This document shows positions 52,567 through 61,960 of a stretch of 64,000 nucleotides of DNA, piece by piece; position 1 is the stretch's first letter; each line of letters begins with the position of its first letter. The notes below the pieces were generated by a model, which saw only the letters and a program-made list of their open reading frames with translations, was not told the origin of the DNA and did not search any database. Made by a program: the position numbers and the translations under genes. This DNA comes from Streptomyces sp. NK08204 (GTDB lineage: Bacteria > Actinomycetota > Actinomycetes > Streptomycetales > Streptomycetaceae). Location: NCBI RefSeq assembly GCF_020400585.1, contig NZ_JAINVF010000029.1:31022-95021 (forward strand), read 5' to 3'.

Positions 52567-52847
52567 ACATCCGCGCCACACAAACGGCCTCCACTGGATC
52601 GTCGCCGAGACCGACGGCTCCCGCACCCCAGCTGGTCACGATCTACCCGTCCAGCCCGCTCGCGGTGACGCCGCCCCCGAACGACGACCCAGCCTCAAAC
52701 ACCGGCGAGGCCGGGTATGCCAGACCTCGGCTTGGGAAGCGGAAGGAGAGGCTGGAGAAGGCGGACCCCGCCTCCGGAAGTCAGCCGGGCTGGACGGGCG
52801 CGAATCCTCGGGCGAGGCACCGGCGGGACGGACTTGTACAACCAGCC

Positions 52848-52876
52848 TTCGACACCGCACTGTTGCCCGGTATTCA
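52848..52876 (+). promoter_or_regulatory. Promoter of the second P450
   Basis: TTCGAC (52848-52853), 17-base spacer, TATTCA (52871-52876), 23 bases before the proposed TTG start. Confidence 0.5.
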
Positions 52877-52899
52877 TTCATACGGTCAGGAGTCCCGGC

Positions 52900-54153
52900 T
52901 TGTCCTCCCACACCCCCGCTCCCGCGCCCGCCCACGTCGTCGACCCCCTCGGCGGCTGCCCGCACGCTCTCAACGCCGACCTGCGGACCCGGGGACCCGT
53001 TGCGGACATCGTCCTGCCCGGCGGGGTGCCCGCAGCGGTCGTCCTGGGGCACGACGCGCTCAAGGAGTTCCTCTCCCACCCCGACGTGGCCAAGGACGCC
53101 CGCCACTGCCCGGCCCTGAACGACGGCACGATCCCGGCGGACTGGCCGCTGCGGGTCTTCGCCAACGCCCAGGGCATGCATACCGCCGACGGCGCCGACC
53201 ACCGCCGGCTGCGCTCCCTCGTCGGCAACGCCTTCACCGCCCGCCAGGTGGAGCGGCTGAGGCCGCGCATCGAGGAGCTGACCACCGGCCTCCTCGACGA
53301 CCTGGGCCGGGCCGCCGCCGAGGACCCGGACGGCATCGCGGACCTGCGCACCCACGTCGCACTCCCGCTCCCGCTGAGCGTCATCTGCGAGCTGCTCGGC
53401 GTGGACCCCGAACACCGCGGCCGACTGCACGACCTCACCTACACGGTGGTCATCGCCACCGACACCACCCCGGCGGAGGTGATGGCCGCCGTACGCGAGC
53501 TCGTCGAGCTGCTCGGCACGATCGCGGCCGCCCGCCGGGCCGCCCCCGGCGACGACCTGACCAGCGCCCTGATAGCCGCCCGCGAGGACGACGGCGACCG
53601 GCTCAGCGAGGCCGAACTCATCGGCACGATGCGCCTGATGCTGGTCGCCGGCCACGAGACCACCCTCAACCTGATCAGCAATGCCGTACGGGCACTGTGC
53701 ACCCACCGTGACCAGCTGGCGCTGGTCCTGGAGGGCAAGGCCACCTGGTCGGACGTGGTGGACGAGACGCTGCGCTGGGACGGCCCCGTCAGCTGGTTCC
53801 CCTTCCGCTACCCCCTGCGCGACCTGGCCCTCGGCGGCACCGTGATCCCACGGGGCACCCCGGTCCTCGCCGGCTACACCGCCGCGGGGCGCGACGAGGC
53901 CTTCCATGGCCCGGACGCCGACCGCTTTGACGTCACCCGGCCCGGCGTTGCCCGGCACCTCTCCTTCGGCCAGGGCGTGCACTACTGCGTGGGCACCCCG
54001 CTCGCCCGTCTCGAGGCCACGATCGCCCTGGAACGGCTCTTCACCCGCTTCCCGGAACTCGACCTCGCCGTCCCCGAGGCCGAACTGCCCCGCCAGCGCA
54101 GCTTCATCGGCAACAGCGTCGAAGCACTCCCGGTCCGCCCGGTCCGGTGCTGA
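52900..54153 (+). CDS. Cytochrome P450
   Basis: 417 residues from TTG 52900, chosen because CAGGAG lies upstream and the P450 fold starts soon after (HALNADLRTRGPVADIVLPGG). The I-helix is MLVAGHETT, the K-helix ExxR is DETLRWDGP, and the heme loop FGQGVHYCVG carries the Cys ligand. The family resembles actinomycete CYPs that oxidise small natural products. It stands alone except for the broken epoxide hydrolase before it. The frame also extends upstream to 52717, but that part is low-complexity. Confidence 0.94.
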   Translation: MSSHTPAPAPAHVVDPLGGCPHALNADLRTRGPVADIVLPGGVPAAVVLGHDALKEFLSHPDVAKDARHCPALNDGTIPADWPLRVFANAQGMHTADGADHRRLRSLVGNAFTARQVERLRPRIEELTTGLLDDLGRAAAEDPDGIADLRTHVALPLPLSVICELLGVDPEHRGRLHDLTYTVVIATDTTPAEVMAAVRELVELLGTIAAARRAAPGDDLTSALIAAREDDGDRLSEAELIGTMRLMLVAGHETTLNLISNAVRALCTHRDQLALVLEGKATWSDVVDETLRWDGPVSWFPFRYPLRDLALGGTVIPRGTPVLAGYTAAGRDEAFHGPDADRFDVTRPGVARHLSFGQGVHYCVGTPLARLEATIALERLFTRFPELDLAVPEAELPRQRSFIGNSVEALPVRPVRC

Positions 54154-54794
54154 GGCGCGTCTCCCACTGACCCTTCACCGGTCCGCGGCGGGCGGGGACA
54201 GTTCTGTGCTCAGCCAGCCCGGCGCAGCGGGGTCCCGCTACAGGTCTGGAGGCCGCCGGCGGGGGCGGAGGCAGGGTGGTTCTGGACGCGGACCCCGCTG
54301 CCGACGGTGGCCCAGCTTCCCGACGCCGCAGTCGTGACGACTCGTGCGCTGCTGACCGCTCGGGAGAACATCACCGACACGGTCGAGGTCAGGGCGATGA
54401 TGCGTCTCCAGGGTCCGGCGGGTGTCGCTGAGACTTGGGCCGTCAGGCTCTGCTTGCGTGAGGTTGGGCGCGCCCAGGGCGAGACGGTCTGCTGGGTCGC
54501 CTTCTGCGCCCGCCCCACCGCTCACACGGTGGGCCATGGACGGTTCGTAACCGTCGGTTTGTCAGGTGAACCCCGAGCCGTCCCTGAAAGTACGCCTGGC
54601 TGTTCCAGGACCACCTGGCAGTGCGGCCGCGCCTTCCGGTTCGCCTGGGACGATCCGCTCCGGGAACTTCGGGTGAACCGGCGGAGTTCGTCACCCGAGA
54701 ACTGGATCACGTCGCGGCCGTTGGGTCGCCGGCCGCGGAAGACGTAGTCCACGACCCGCGTCGCTGCTCCGCGGTGAGCTCGTAGGGGGCCGGG
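54154..54794. other. Interval without a supported gene
   Basis: Several frames are open but none has a domain. A minus-strand piece (VFRGRRPNGRDVIQFSGDEL, near 54700-54750) looks protein-like but has no start or continuation, and may be another decayed gene. Confidence 0.4.
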
Positions 54795-55018
54795 TCAGCC
54801 GCGACGCTGTTCGCCCAGCTCGCGGATGGCAGTCGTCCACGCGGTGATCTTGGCGATCATGGTGGCCCGGTCGTGGGCGTCGACCGCGTTCTTCTCGTCT
54901 CGGAGGTAGACAACCTTGTTCCACCAGTCGCGCCACTCGTTCTCGTTGGTGGTGTCGTCCGAGAGCCTCACGTAGCGGGCCGACAGCTGGGTGGCGGTCT
55001 CGGCGCAGATGTCGTAGC
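54795..55018 (-). pseudogene. 3' gene fragment next to Tn3 remnant
   Basis: About 74 codons read YDICAETATQLSARYVRLSDD, NENEWRDWWNKVVYLRDEKN, then ITAWTTAIRELGEQRRG before a stop. The composition is clearly protein-like, but it has no start of its own. It begins exactly where the Tn3-like segment ends. Confidence 0.5.
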
Positions 55019-55019
55019 C

Positions 55020-55240
55020 CGGGGTGCGGCAGGAGTGGGAGCCGGAGAACCTGATCGAGGTCTGGACGCTGCTTGAGGAGGACCAGGAGCGGCTGCCGAA
55101 CACGTCAGGTGCGATCCAGTTGTGGTTTGCGCTATTGCTGCAGTTCTTCGAGGTGGAGGCCCGGTTCCCGGAGGACATCGGGGAGATCCCGGTGCCAGCG
55201 GTGTCGTACGTGGTCCTGCAAGTGAAGGTGCCGCGGAGGA
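55020..55240 (+). mobile_element. Tn3-family transposase N-terminal remnant
   Basis: The plus-strand frame reads RQEWEPENLIEVWTLLEEDQ, NTSGAIQLWFALLLQFFEVE and ARFPEDIGEIPVPAVSYVVL...QVKVP, the N-terminal (DUF4158) domain of actinobacterial Tn3 transposases. The homology stops at about 55235. No catalytic part and no 38-bp terminal repeats are visible. It splits two minus-strand gene fragments. Confidence 0.75.
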
Positions 55241-55241
55241 G

Positions 55242-55467
55242 TGGGCCGCAGGCGGCGTCGGGCCTCCTCCAGCCGCACGTCGTAGTCGGCGAAGAACAAG
55301 GCGGGAAGCACCTTGTCCAGCTGGCCTGCGATCCGATGGATCGGTGCCCATGCCGCCGGATCGTCGACCGTGCTGCTGAGATCGGTCATCTGCAACCGTT
55401 CCCGCCAGTCCGACAAGCTCGTTGTTTCGTCGCGGGCGAGCTTGATCGTGATCTCTGGCTCTTCCAT
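55242..55467 (-). pseudogene. 5' gene fragment next to Tn3 remnant
   Basis: From ATG 55467: MEEPEITIKLARDETTSLSD, then WAPIHRIAGQLDKVLPALFF, then ADYDVRLEEARRRLRP, after which it runs into the transposon remnant. It is protein-like but not recognised. It may be the front half of the gene whose tail is at 54795-55018, or an unrelated gene. Confidence 0.5.
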
Positions 55468-55604
55468 CCCGGCCCACCCCTTTGAACAGGCGGCTCAACG
55501 TTCGAGGGCACAACCTACCGATCGCCGGCTCCGCGAGATCGACCAGCCTTCATCGGGACCGGACACATGCCGTCAGCTCTCGTCGACATTCCCGAGCCGG
55601 TTGA

Positions 55605-55808
55605 TCACCAACTGCCTCCGCACCCCATCGACAAACGCTGTTCCTGGAGATGAGCGAACCCCACGGGTTGGCCGGTGTCCTCTTCCTCGACCGTGGCGGC
55701 CGCACCCGCCCAGGTGTTGGAAAGGGCGAAGAAGCCTCCGACCACCGCAGCGGCCACGCCGCCGGTCACTATCACACCTGCCTTGCCACCGGGCCCGAGG
55801 CCGTCCAT
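55605..55808 (-). CDS. Possible small single-pass membrane protein
   Basis: 67 codons from ATG 55808 include one hydrophobic helix (GVIVTGGVAAAVVGGFFALS) followed by an acidic stretch (TVEEEDTGQPVGF). No good Shine-Dalgarno is seen, and the C-terminus looks arbitrary. It may be a truncated gene. Confidence 0.35.
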   Translation of the reverse strand: MDGLGPGGKAGVIVTGGVAAAVVGGFFALSNTWAGAAATVEEEDTGQPVGFAHLQEQRLSMGCGGSW

Positions 55809-55977
55809 CTGCCGGCGATGCGCCGACGCAGAGGCCTTCCCCCGTCGCTGCCTTCCGGCCGTGGGGCGGAAGGCTGAGGATCACCACTCGGAGAGCGGGA
55901 TGCCGTATCGTCCGGCGTGGCCACCTGACAGGTCGTCCCCTCTGCTCTGCGAACCGGCATTTCGGAGGCTGACCACT

Positions 55978-56934
55978 ATGCACCGTGCGCCAGAGACAGG
56001 AGACCAGGCCATCTACGAGGGAACGACAGGCATGGATGAGGGCGCTCCGACAACAGCGCGCCTCCGCGACGTACTGAACCGTGCTGGGCGCGTCGTGATC
56101 GCCGAGGGATCTCCTGACGAAGCGGACTCCGCCGGCGTGGCGCGGATCGCGGTGACCGGTGCTGAGATCGCCGACTTGGCCCGACTGCTGGCCCTTGTGG
56201 ACGGCGGTACCGGCGACCGGTGCCAGTGCAGCGGCTGGCCGACGATCATGGTTCACGACGTCGAGGGCGAGCTGATCGCCTGCTGGACGCTGCACCACCA
56301 ATCCGGTCTTCGAGGGATCGGTGACTGCGATGCCGACCTGCGAGACGGTCCGGCACTCACCGAGTGGCTGGCGGAGCGAGGCCTGACCAGATCCCGGGAG
56401 GTTCAGGCAGGGCTGGCCGTGCAAGAGGCTGAGGAGGACCGGCGTCGGCTGCGTTGGCTCCAGGCCACGCCCGCCGGGCTGCACGACGCGGCCATGGATG
56501 TCTCCGACCCGCCGGGACGTGACCTGGAAGCCTGGTCAGGCCGGCTGCGCGACGCCAAGGCCCGGCTCGCCACGCTCGTCCAAGACGGCTATCCCGACGG
56601 GATCGAGCGGATCCGCGTCCTGCTGGCATGGGCCGGGGTTCCCGCCAGGGAGTCCACCGGCGGCCTGAAGTGGTACGACATGGCGGTCCAGCAGCAACTG
56701 CTCGCCGAGGACCCCGACCTCATCCTCACCGCGCTCGCCGTCCGCCCGCCGAGCCCGGCCCAACTCGACGGCGCGACCCAGCTCTTCGCGTCCCTCGAGT
56801 GGACCGGAGCGCACGGCAAGCAGCTGCCCGAGCCGCTGCGGTCGATGCTGATCGAGCACATCCGAGCAGACGGCACCGACCCCATGAGGTTCCTGATGCG
56901 CCACGGCTACTACGGTGCCGAGCGATCTGCCTGA
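55978..56934 (+). CDS. Conserved-looking protein of unknown function (318 aa)
   Basis: ATG 55978 follows CGGAGG at a good distance. The N-terminal ~130 residues contain an alpha/beta-looking part (RVVIAEGSPDEADSAGVARI, IADLARLLALVD) and a short Cys pair in GDRCQCSGWPTIMVHD. The C-terminal half is helical (DAKARLATLVQDGYPDGIER, IRVLLAWAGVPARES, then SMLIEHIRADGTDPMRFLMR). No enzyme motif, signal or membrane segment is visible. I do not recognise the family. It is single on its strand, between the Tn3-damaged area and the ABC operon. Confidence 0.8.
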   Translation: MHRAPETGDQAIYEGTTGMDEGAPTTARLRDVLNRAGRVVIAEGSPDEADSAGVARIAVTGAEIADLARLLALVDGGTGDRCQCSGWPTIMVHDVEGELIACWTLHHQSGLRGIGDCDADLRDGPALTEWLAERGLTRSREVQAGLAVQEAEEDRRRLRWLQATPAGLHDAAMDVSDPPGRDLEAWSGRLRDAKARLATLVQDGYPDGIERIRVLLAWAGVPARESTGGLKWYDMAVQQQLLAEDPDLILTALAVRPPSPAQLDGATQLFASLEWTGAHGKQLPEPLRSMLIEHIRADGTDPMRFLMRHGYYGAERSA

Positions 56935-57069
56935 CCGGGCGCTGCCGGCTGTCGGACAGGTCTCCACCAACTCCTTCGTCGGCACCACCCGCCGTGCTGC
57001 AGGTCATCCCCGCCAGCTGGGACTGATGGAGCTCCCCTGGGCGGTGGCGAGGGCGGTAGGTCCTCAAAG

Positions 57070-57249
57070 TCACTGGGCCGAGTCGGTCGCTTGCGGGCCG
57101 ATCCTGATGTGGACGATGCCGCTTTCGAGGTCGATCGGCCCGCGGCAGGGATCGCCCTCGCCTTCGTCGTCGCGCGTCCACTCCAGGCGGAGTTGCTCTT
57201 CGTGCCTGTGACGGGCGCTCGGAAGGAAGACCTCTTCGAGGCCGTTCAC
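57070..57249 (-). CDS. Small uncharacterised protein (59 aa), possibly a fragment
   Basis: From GTG 57249: VNGLEEVFLPSARHRHEEQL, LEWTRDDEGEGDPCRGPIDL, then ESGIVHIRIGPQATDSAQ. It is acidic and strand-rich, and codon-like in its third positions, but no Shine-Dalgarno or family is recognised. Confidence 0.4.
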   Translation of the reverse strand: MNGLEEVFLPSARHRHEEQLRLEWTRDDEGEGDPCRGPIDLESGIVHIRIGPQATDSAQ

Positions 57250-57390
57250 CGGAGGGCACCGGCTTGATCGGGAGGTTCGGGACGCCCGTCACACAGATGG
57301 TTTACGTGGATGTGAATCATCAGGGCTCCTGACTTCGGGGCAGGGACATCAACTGTCCCCGAGGCGAGTGAGCTGCGGCGTCTGAGAGTT

Positions 57391-57430
57391 CTGCTGTGAC
57401 CCGGACGTTGCGGCGTCCGGGTCACAGCAG
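57391..57430 (-). terminator. Terminator of the ABC operon, 17-bp arms
   Basis: 57391-57407 pairs perfectly with 57414-57430 (6-base loop), just beyond the 3' end of the minus-strand permease gene. Confidence 0.85.
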
Positions 57431-57438
57431 GGGGTCCG

Positions 57439-59676
57439 TCAGCCGTTGCGGGCGGCTTCCGGGCCGGTGATCCGCCGGAGCAGGGGCAGGGTTGAGGCGA
57501 TGATGGCGAGTGCGGTGGCCAGGCCGAGGGCGACGAGCGCGTAGTACGCCATGCCCGGCGACAGAAGGCCGTAGTGCATCTGTGACTGGAGGAACATGGC
57601 TGATGCGGCGAAGCCCGTCCCGATCGCAGTCGCGGCGACCGCGAGCAGCGGCAGCGCGGTCTCCAGGCCGATCACGCGCTGCAGCAGCCGCAGGGGTGCG
57701 CCGGTGAGCCGGAGTATCGCGAAGGGGCGCCGGCGGTCCGACAGGCCCGCGACGACGCTCACCGCGAGGCTGCAGCCCGCGATCGGCATGGTGGCCAGGA
57801 GTACCACGTCGGCCAACTGCCGCCAGCCGACGAGCTCTTGTTGCAGGTCGGTGCCCCAGTCGCCGACTGCGCGGGTCTCGTAGTGCGGGTAGGCGTTGGT
57901 GAGCAGGGTCCGGGTGCGTTCCATGGCCGCCGTCGATCCGTCGGTGGTGACGTAGAGCATCTGGACGGGCAGCTTGGCCGCCTTCGCGGGGGTGATCGCG
58001 GCGGCGGGCCACTGCATGCGGCTGCTCGACGTGAGGCTGACGAACGTGTACTGCTGGACGGCCGCGACGCCCGCTCCGGCCGGGCAGTGCCCGGCGACCG
58101 GGGTCTGTGCCAGGTCGGAGCAGAGGACCAGGCTGGGCGCCATGGGGGAGGGATCGTGCAGCGTCGCCGGTCCCTTCCCGATCCCGCCGGGGTTGGCGTG
58201 GACCACCGCGACGCCACGGAAGCCCGGTGTCGCCCGGATCTCGGTGAGGAGCCGCGTCGGCACAGTCCCGGTCAGCGGCTTGTCGAAGTCGGCGCTGACC
58301 TCTACCGCGACCCGGGTCTGCGGGTCGCCGCTCAGCGTTCCCCGGTAGTGGTTGATGGTGCCGATGATGCTCACCGTCGCCGTGGTCACGAACAAAGCCA
58401 GGACCAGACCGCTGACCGCGCGGAAGCCGGCCTTCGGGTCGTCCGCGAGGCGGCGCACCGCGATCAGGGTGCCCGGGCGGCTGGTGCGCCGTGCGACCGC
58501 CCGGGAGGCGGCCATGGTCAGCCATGGGCCCGCGATCACCAGGCCCAGCATCACCACCAGGAAGCCGGTGAGGTAGGCCGCCACCTGGCCGTTGCTGGTC
58601 GGCGGCCGGTGTCCGAGGAAGGCGAAGTACGCGAGTTCGCCGAGGCCTGCCAGCAGCGGGACCAGCCGCCACGCCCGCAGCGGGCGCGGGGTCACTCGGC
58701 GGGTCACACCGAGCGGGGAGATGGTGACCCGTCGCAGCGCGAGCCGGGCCGCGATCGCCGCCGCCACGGGCACGCCCAGGGCGACCCCCAGCGCCTGGAG
58801 CCCGGTGAGGGTGAGGTCCGCGGTGAAGAAGCGCTGGCCGGTGAACGGGACGGTGGCGACCACTGGGCGCAGCGCGAAGTAGAGGCCGAAGCCGACGGCC
58901 GTCCCGGCGACGGCGGCCAGGGTGGACTCGACCGCCGAGATCACGGAGACCTGCCGGGGAGTGGCGCCGACCAGTCGCATCGCGGCGTACCGCTGTTCGC
59001 GCGTGGCGGCGGACAGCCGGGTAGCGGTGCCGATGAAGATCAGCACCGGGAAGATCAGTGCACCGGCCACCACGGAGAGGACGAGCGTCATCGCGTCGCC
59101 GCGTACGGCGTTGTCCCAGCACTGGCTGTCACAGACGGGCCGGGTACGGGCGATGGTGGTGACCGCTCTGGCCCCTCGGGCGCCTTTGACCTGGTCCGGC
59201 GTACGGCCGATGACGGCGATCAGTGAGTCCGGGGAGGACAGCGCGGCGTCGCCGATCGTGCCGGCCAGCCGGCCCGGGAATCGGTCGCCGAGCCGGTCGG
59301 CCGGGGTCTCGCGGATCAGCTTTGCCAGTGCGGGGGAGGCGTAGTACTCGCCGGGCGCCGGCAGGTGCTCGAGCCCGGGCGGGACGGGCGAGGTCGAGCC
59401 GGTCGCGGCGGTGTCGACCTCGGTGAGCGACTTGCCGTCGTAGTAGTCCCGGTGGCCCCACCACCACAATGGGTCCACCGACGCCTGCTCGGTGCGGCTT
59501 GCGGCGCTGGTGTCGAGCCACACCTGCCGTTCGTTCGACCGGTTGACGGCGTTCATGCTGGAAAACGTCGACAGCAGCAGCCCGACGCCGATGGCGACAG
59601 CCGCGGCGATCATCATCAGTCTGGCGACGGCCTGCCGACCGCCGCTGGCAGCCAGCCGAAGCGCGAAGGCGATCAC
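57439..59676 (-). CDS. FtsX-like ABC transporter permease
   Basis: The 745-residue membrane protein has an N-terminal helix (LMMIAAAVAIGVGLLLSTF), a large extracytoplasmic domain (~60-195), and two FtsX-like blocks: TRLSAATREQRYAAMRLVGATPRQV near 225 and LSDRRRPFAILRLTGAPLRLL near 640. Each block is followed by three helices. This is the MacB/LolE-type layout, which moves peptides or lipids out of the membrane rather than importing solutes. Start GTG 59676 is in a GTGA overlap with the ATPase gene. The operon is PadR-ATPase-permease. Confidence 0.92.
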   Translation of the reverse strand: MIAFALRLAASGGRQAVARLMMIAAAVAIGVGLLLSTFSSMNAVNRSNERQVWLDTSAASRTEQASVDPLWWWGHRDYYDGKSLTEVDTAATGSTSPVPPGLEHLPAPGEYYASPALAKLIRETPADRLGDRFPGRLAGTIGDAALSSPDSLIAVIGRTPDQVKGARGARAVTTIARTRPVCDSQCWDNAVRGDAMTLVLSVVAGALIFPVLIFIGTATRLSAATREQRYAAMRLVGATPRQVSVISAVESTLAAVAGTAVGFGLYFALRPVVATVPFTGQRFFTADLTLTGLQALGVALGVPVAAAIAARLALRRVTISPLGVTRRVTPRPLRAWRLVPLLAGLGELAYFAFLGHRPPTSNGQVAAYLTGFLVVMLGLVIAGPWLTMAASRAVARRTSRPGTLIAVRRLADDPKAGFRAVSGLVLALFVTTATVSIIGTINHYRGTLSGDPQTRVAVEVSADFDKPLTGTVPTRLLTEIRATPGFRGVAVVHANPGGIGKGPATLHDPSPMAPSLVLCSDLAQTPVAGHCPAGAGVAAVQQYTFVSLTSSSRMQWPAAAITPAKAAKLPVQMLYVTTDGSTAAMERTRTLLTNAYPHYETRAVGDWGTDLQQELVGWRQLADVVLLATMPIAGCSLAVSVVAGLSDRRRPFAILRLTGAPLRLLQRVIGLETALPLLAVAATAIGTGFAASAMFLQSQMHYGLLSPGMAYYALVALGLATALAIIASTLPLLRRITGPEAARNG

Positions 59677-60359
59677 GAGGCGATCCGTCCCGCCGGTAGC
59701 GGGCTGGCCTTGCCGTCCCGGACGACAATCTCGCGGTCGGCATAGGCGGCGACGCGCGGTTCGTGGGTGACCAGGACGACGGTCGTGCCCTGCTCACGGG
59801 CCGCGCCCACCATCAGCTCCATCACCTGCTCGCCGGTCAGCGAGTCCAGGGCGCCGGTCGGCTCGTCGGCGAACAGGACCCGGGGACGGGCCACCAGCCC
59901 GCGGGCGAGCGCGACACGCTGCGCCTGACCGCCCGACAACTCGCCGGAGCGGCGCCGCTCCAGTCCGTCCAGGCCGAGCCGGGCGAACCACGGCCGGGCC
60001 TCGGCCAGGGCGGCCGCCCGGCTGGTGCCGCTCAGCAGCAGGGGCAAGGCGACGTTCTCCTCGGCGGTCAGCTCCGGGACGAGCTGACCGAACTGGAAGA
60101 CGAAGCCGAAGATGTCGCGGCGCAGTGCGCTGCGCGCGGCCTCGTTCATGGTGTCGATCCGCCGGCCGTCGAACTGCACCTCGCCCGAGTCGGGAGTGAG
60201 GATGCCGGCCAGGCAGTGCAGCAGCGTGGACTTGCCGGAGCCACTCGGGCCCATCACGGCGAGCACCTCGCCGGCGTCCACGGCCAGGCTGGCGCCCCGC
60301 AGCGCGGGCGTCTCGCCGAAGGCGAGCACCAGGTCGCGGGCCTCTATCAATGCAGTCAC
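59673..60359 (-). CDS. ABC transporter ATP-binding protein (LolD/MacB type)
   Basis: The 228-residue ATPase has Walker A GPSGSGKST, signature LSGGQAQRVALARGL, Walker B RVLFADEPTGALD and the switch His in VLVTHEPRVAAY. The layout matches LolD-like ATPases that power FtsX-type permeases. Start GTG 60359 overlaps the stop of the PadR gene (GTGA), and its stop overlaps the permease start. Likely antibiotic-peptide detoxification or lipid export, under control of the upstream regulator. Confidence 0.95.
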   Translation of the reverse strand: MTALIEARDLVLAFGETPALRGASLAVDAGEVLAVMGPSGSGKSTLLHCLAGILTPDSGEVQFDGRRIDTMNEAARSALRRDIFGFVFQFGQLVPELTAEENVALPLLLSGTSRAAALAEARPWFARLGLDGLERRRSGELSGGQAQRVALARGLVARPRVLFADEPTGALDSLTGEQVMELMVGAAREQGTTVVLVTHEPRVAAYADREIVVRDGKASPLPAGRIAS

Positions 60360-60880
60360 GGCCGCACCTCCTCGGCCAGCGCGTCCAGCCTGGCGGTCGT
60401 CAGGTCGATCCAGCGCAGGTCGGCCTCCAGATGGAACAGACCATGGTCGGCGAGCAGGGCGTCGACGAGCGGGCCGGTGCGCCGCAGCGCGGTCAGCTCG
60501 CGCATCCGCCGCATGTGGGCGGCGCGCTGCGTGTCGAGGTACTGCTGGGCATTACGGCCGAGCATCAGGGCCAGCACGACCTTGGTGAACAGCACCGACT
60601 GCAGATTGGGTTCAGGCGCCACCGGCTCGGTGAGCCAGGTCTCGAACTCCGTCGCGCCCGCCTCGGTGATCACATACCGTTTCCGCTCGGGCCCGTCACC
60701 GGGCTCCGCCTCGCCGGCCACGACCTTCCCATCCCGGGCCAACCGACCGAGGGTGGCGTACACCTGACCGTACGGCAGCGGCTTGCCGCGCCCGAACAAG
60801 GCGTCATAGTCGCGCTTCAGGTCATAGCCGTGACTCGGCTCCCGCTCAAGCAAGCCCAGCAGGGTCAAAGGAACACTCAT
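60356..60880 (-). CDS. PadR-family transcriptional regulator
   Basis: 174 residues from ATG 60880 (an in-frame ATG at 60895 is an alternative). The winged-helix starts MSVPLTLLGLLEREPSHGYDLK and contains LPYGQVYATLGRLARDGKVV, the PadR signature. A helical C-terminal dimerisation half follows. It is the first gene of the PadR-ATPase-permease unit with overlapping stops and starts, and is probably a repressor acting at the perfect palindrome 22 bases upstream of the start. Confidence 0.93.
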   Translation of the reverse strand: MSVPLTLLGLLEREPSHGYDLKRDYDALFGRGKPLPYGQVYATLGRLARDGKVVAGEAEPGDGPERKRYVITEAGATEFETWLTEPVAPEPNLQSVLFTKVVLALMLGRNAQQYLDTQRAAHMRRMRELTALRRTGPLVDALLADHGLFHLEADLRWIDLTTARLDALAEEVRP

Positions 60881-60901
60881 GAGCTGACCATACATCGCGC
60901 G

Positions 60902-60918
60902 TATACACCGAGTGTATA
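60902..60918. promoter_or_regulatory. Probable PadR operator
   Basis: TATACAC-CGA-GTGTATA is a perfect inverted repeat (7-bp arms) that would overlap the -10 region of the minus-strand operon promoter. The sequence is AT-rich against a G+C-rich background. Confidence 0.7.
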
Positions 60919-61487
60919 AACCGAGTAAATGCTGGGCGGAGACGGCGATCAGAGCACGCTGGGACAGGCTCGTAGTCGAGCGACGGCGACCGGCAGCGGA
61001 GCGAAGTCCGCCTCGCGGTACGACCCCCAGCGGCCGCGACCGACTGGGAGTCAGACCCGGGCGGCGAGGACGCCATCGAGCGCCGGACGCCGTCCATCGC
61101 CTCGCGCAGCCCAGCCGTAACTTGCGGGCGCGGGCCGCAGTGAGCGGCGGCCCGCGCGGGTCCGTCGACGTCGCCCTGGTCCTGGTCGTGCTCGCCCATG
61201 CCCCATCGTCCTCCGCGTCGGCGGGAAGCCCAGATCGCTGGACGCTTCACTCTGATCCCCACCCACCCCTTCCCCTACGGTTAGGAGTGGAAAGTGCTGG
61301 TCAGCTCTATGTAGAGGACGCTGCAGACCCATGGAGCCGCGATCGACGCGGTCCTCGCCGGCACCGAACAGATCACCCAAGACAGCCTGGAGGCCGTCCC
61401 GCTCGACGTTGCCGCAGACTCCCCCCGTCTGCTGGCCAACGCAAGGGCAAATGGTGACCAGAACGCCTCGCGGCACCACCCCGGTCA
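60919..61487. other. Interval without a clear gene
   Basis: Near 61310-61460 a plus-strand frame reads GAAIDAVLAGTEQITQDSLE and VAADSPRLLANARANGDQN, which is protein-like. It lacks a start and shifts frame before the next block, so it may be the decayed front of the zinc-finger gene that follows. Confidence 0.4.
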
Positions 61488-61960
61488 GACAGATCCCCAT
61501 TCAGCCCCGACCCCGAGCCGGCGAGGGACGCACAGCGTCTGGCCACCGCGAACTTCATCAGGCCCAGTTACCTGCGCTCCTACCTGCGCGCCCTCGACTC
61601 CCGGAAAGCAGCCCCGTCCTGGGAGAGCCTGGCCGGGGCCACCGGCCGCGATCCAGTCCTCTTGCGGGAGATCCTCGAACGAAAACAGTGCATCCAGTGC
61701 GGCGGCCCCTGCCGATCGGACACCACCGCACATCCCGTCGGCGATGTTCCCAGGCCTGCCGCCAGAAGAGCTACCGCAAGCGCCATCCCAAACCGCTGAA
61801 AGCCATACGGATCACCAACTGTCAGGGATCCGGCAAGGTGCTCTCCCACCATCGGCAGCCTCGTCAGTCCTGTTCACCGGCTTGCCGCCAAGCCGCCTAT
61901 CGCACGCGGATGAACGCAGCCTTCTTCCGGAACAAAGATCTACTGCTGGAAGCGCTGTAA
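61488..61960 (+). pseudogene. Frameshifted double zinc-finger protein gene
   Basis: The first frame reads DAQRLATANFIRPSYLRSYL, APSWESLAGATGRDPVLLRE and ILERKQCIQCGGPCRS. It then stops near 61800. From about 61737 a second frame continues: CSQACRQKSYRKRHPKP, then CSPACRQAAYRTRMNAAFF to the stop at 61960. Together they give repeated CxxC...CSxACRQxxYRxR zinc ribbons, as in small Streptomyces replication/partition-associated proteins. One frameshift breaks it. Confidence 0.6.
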
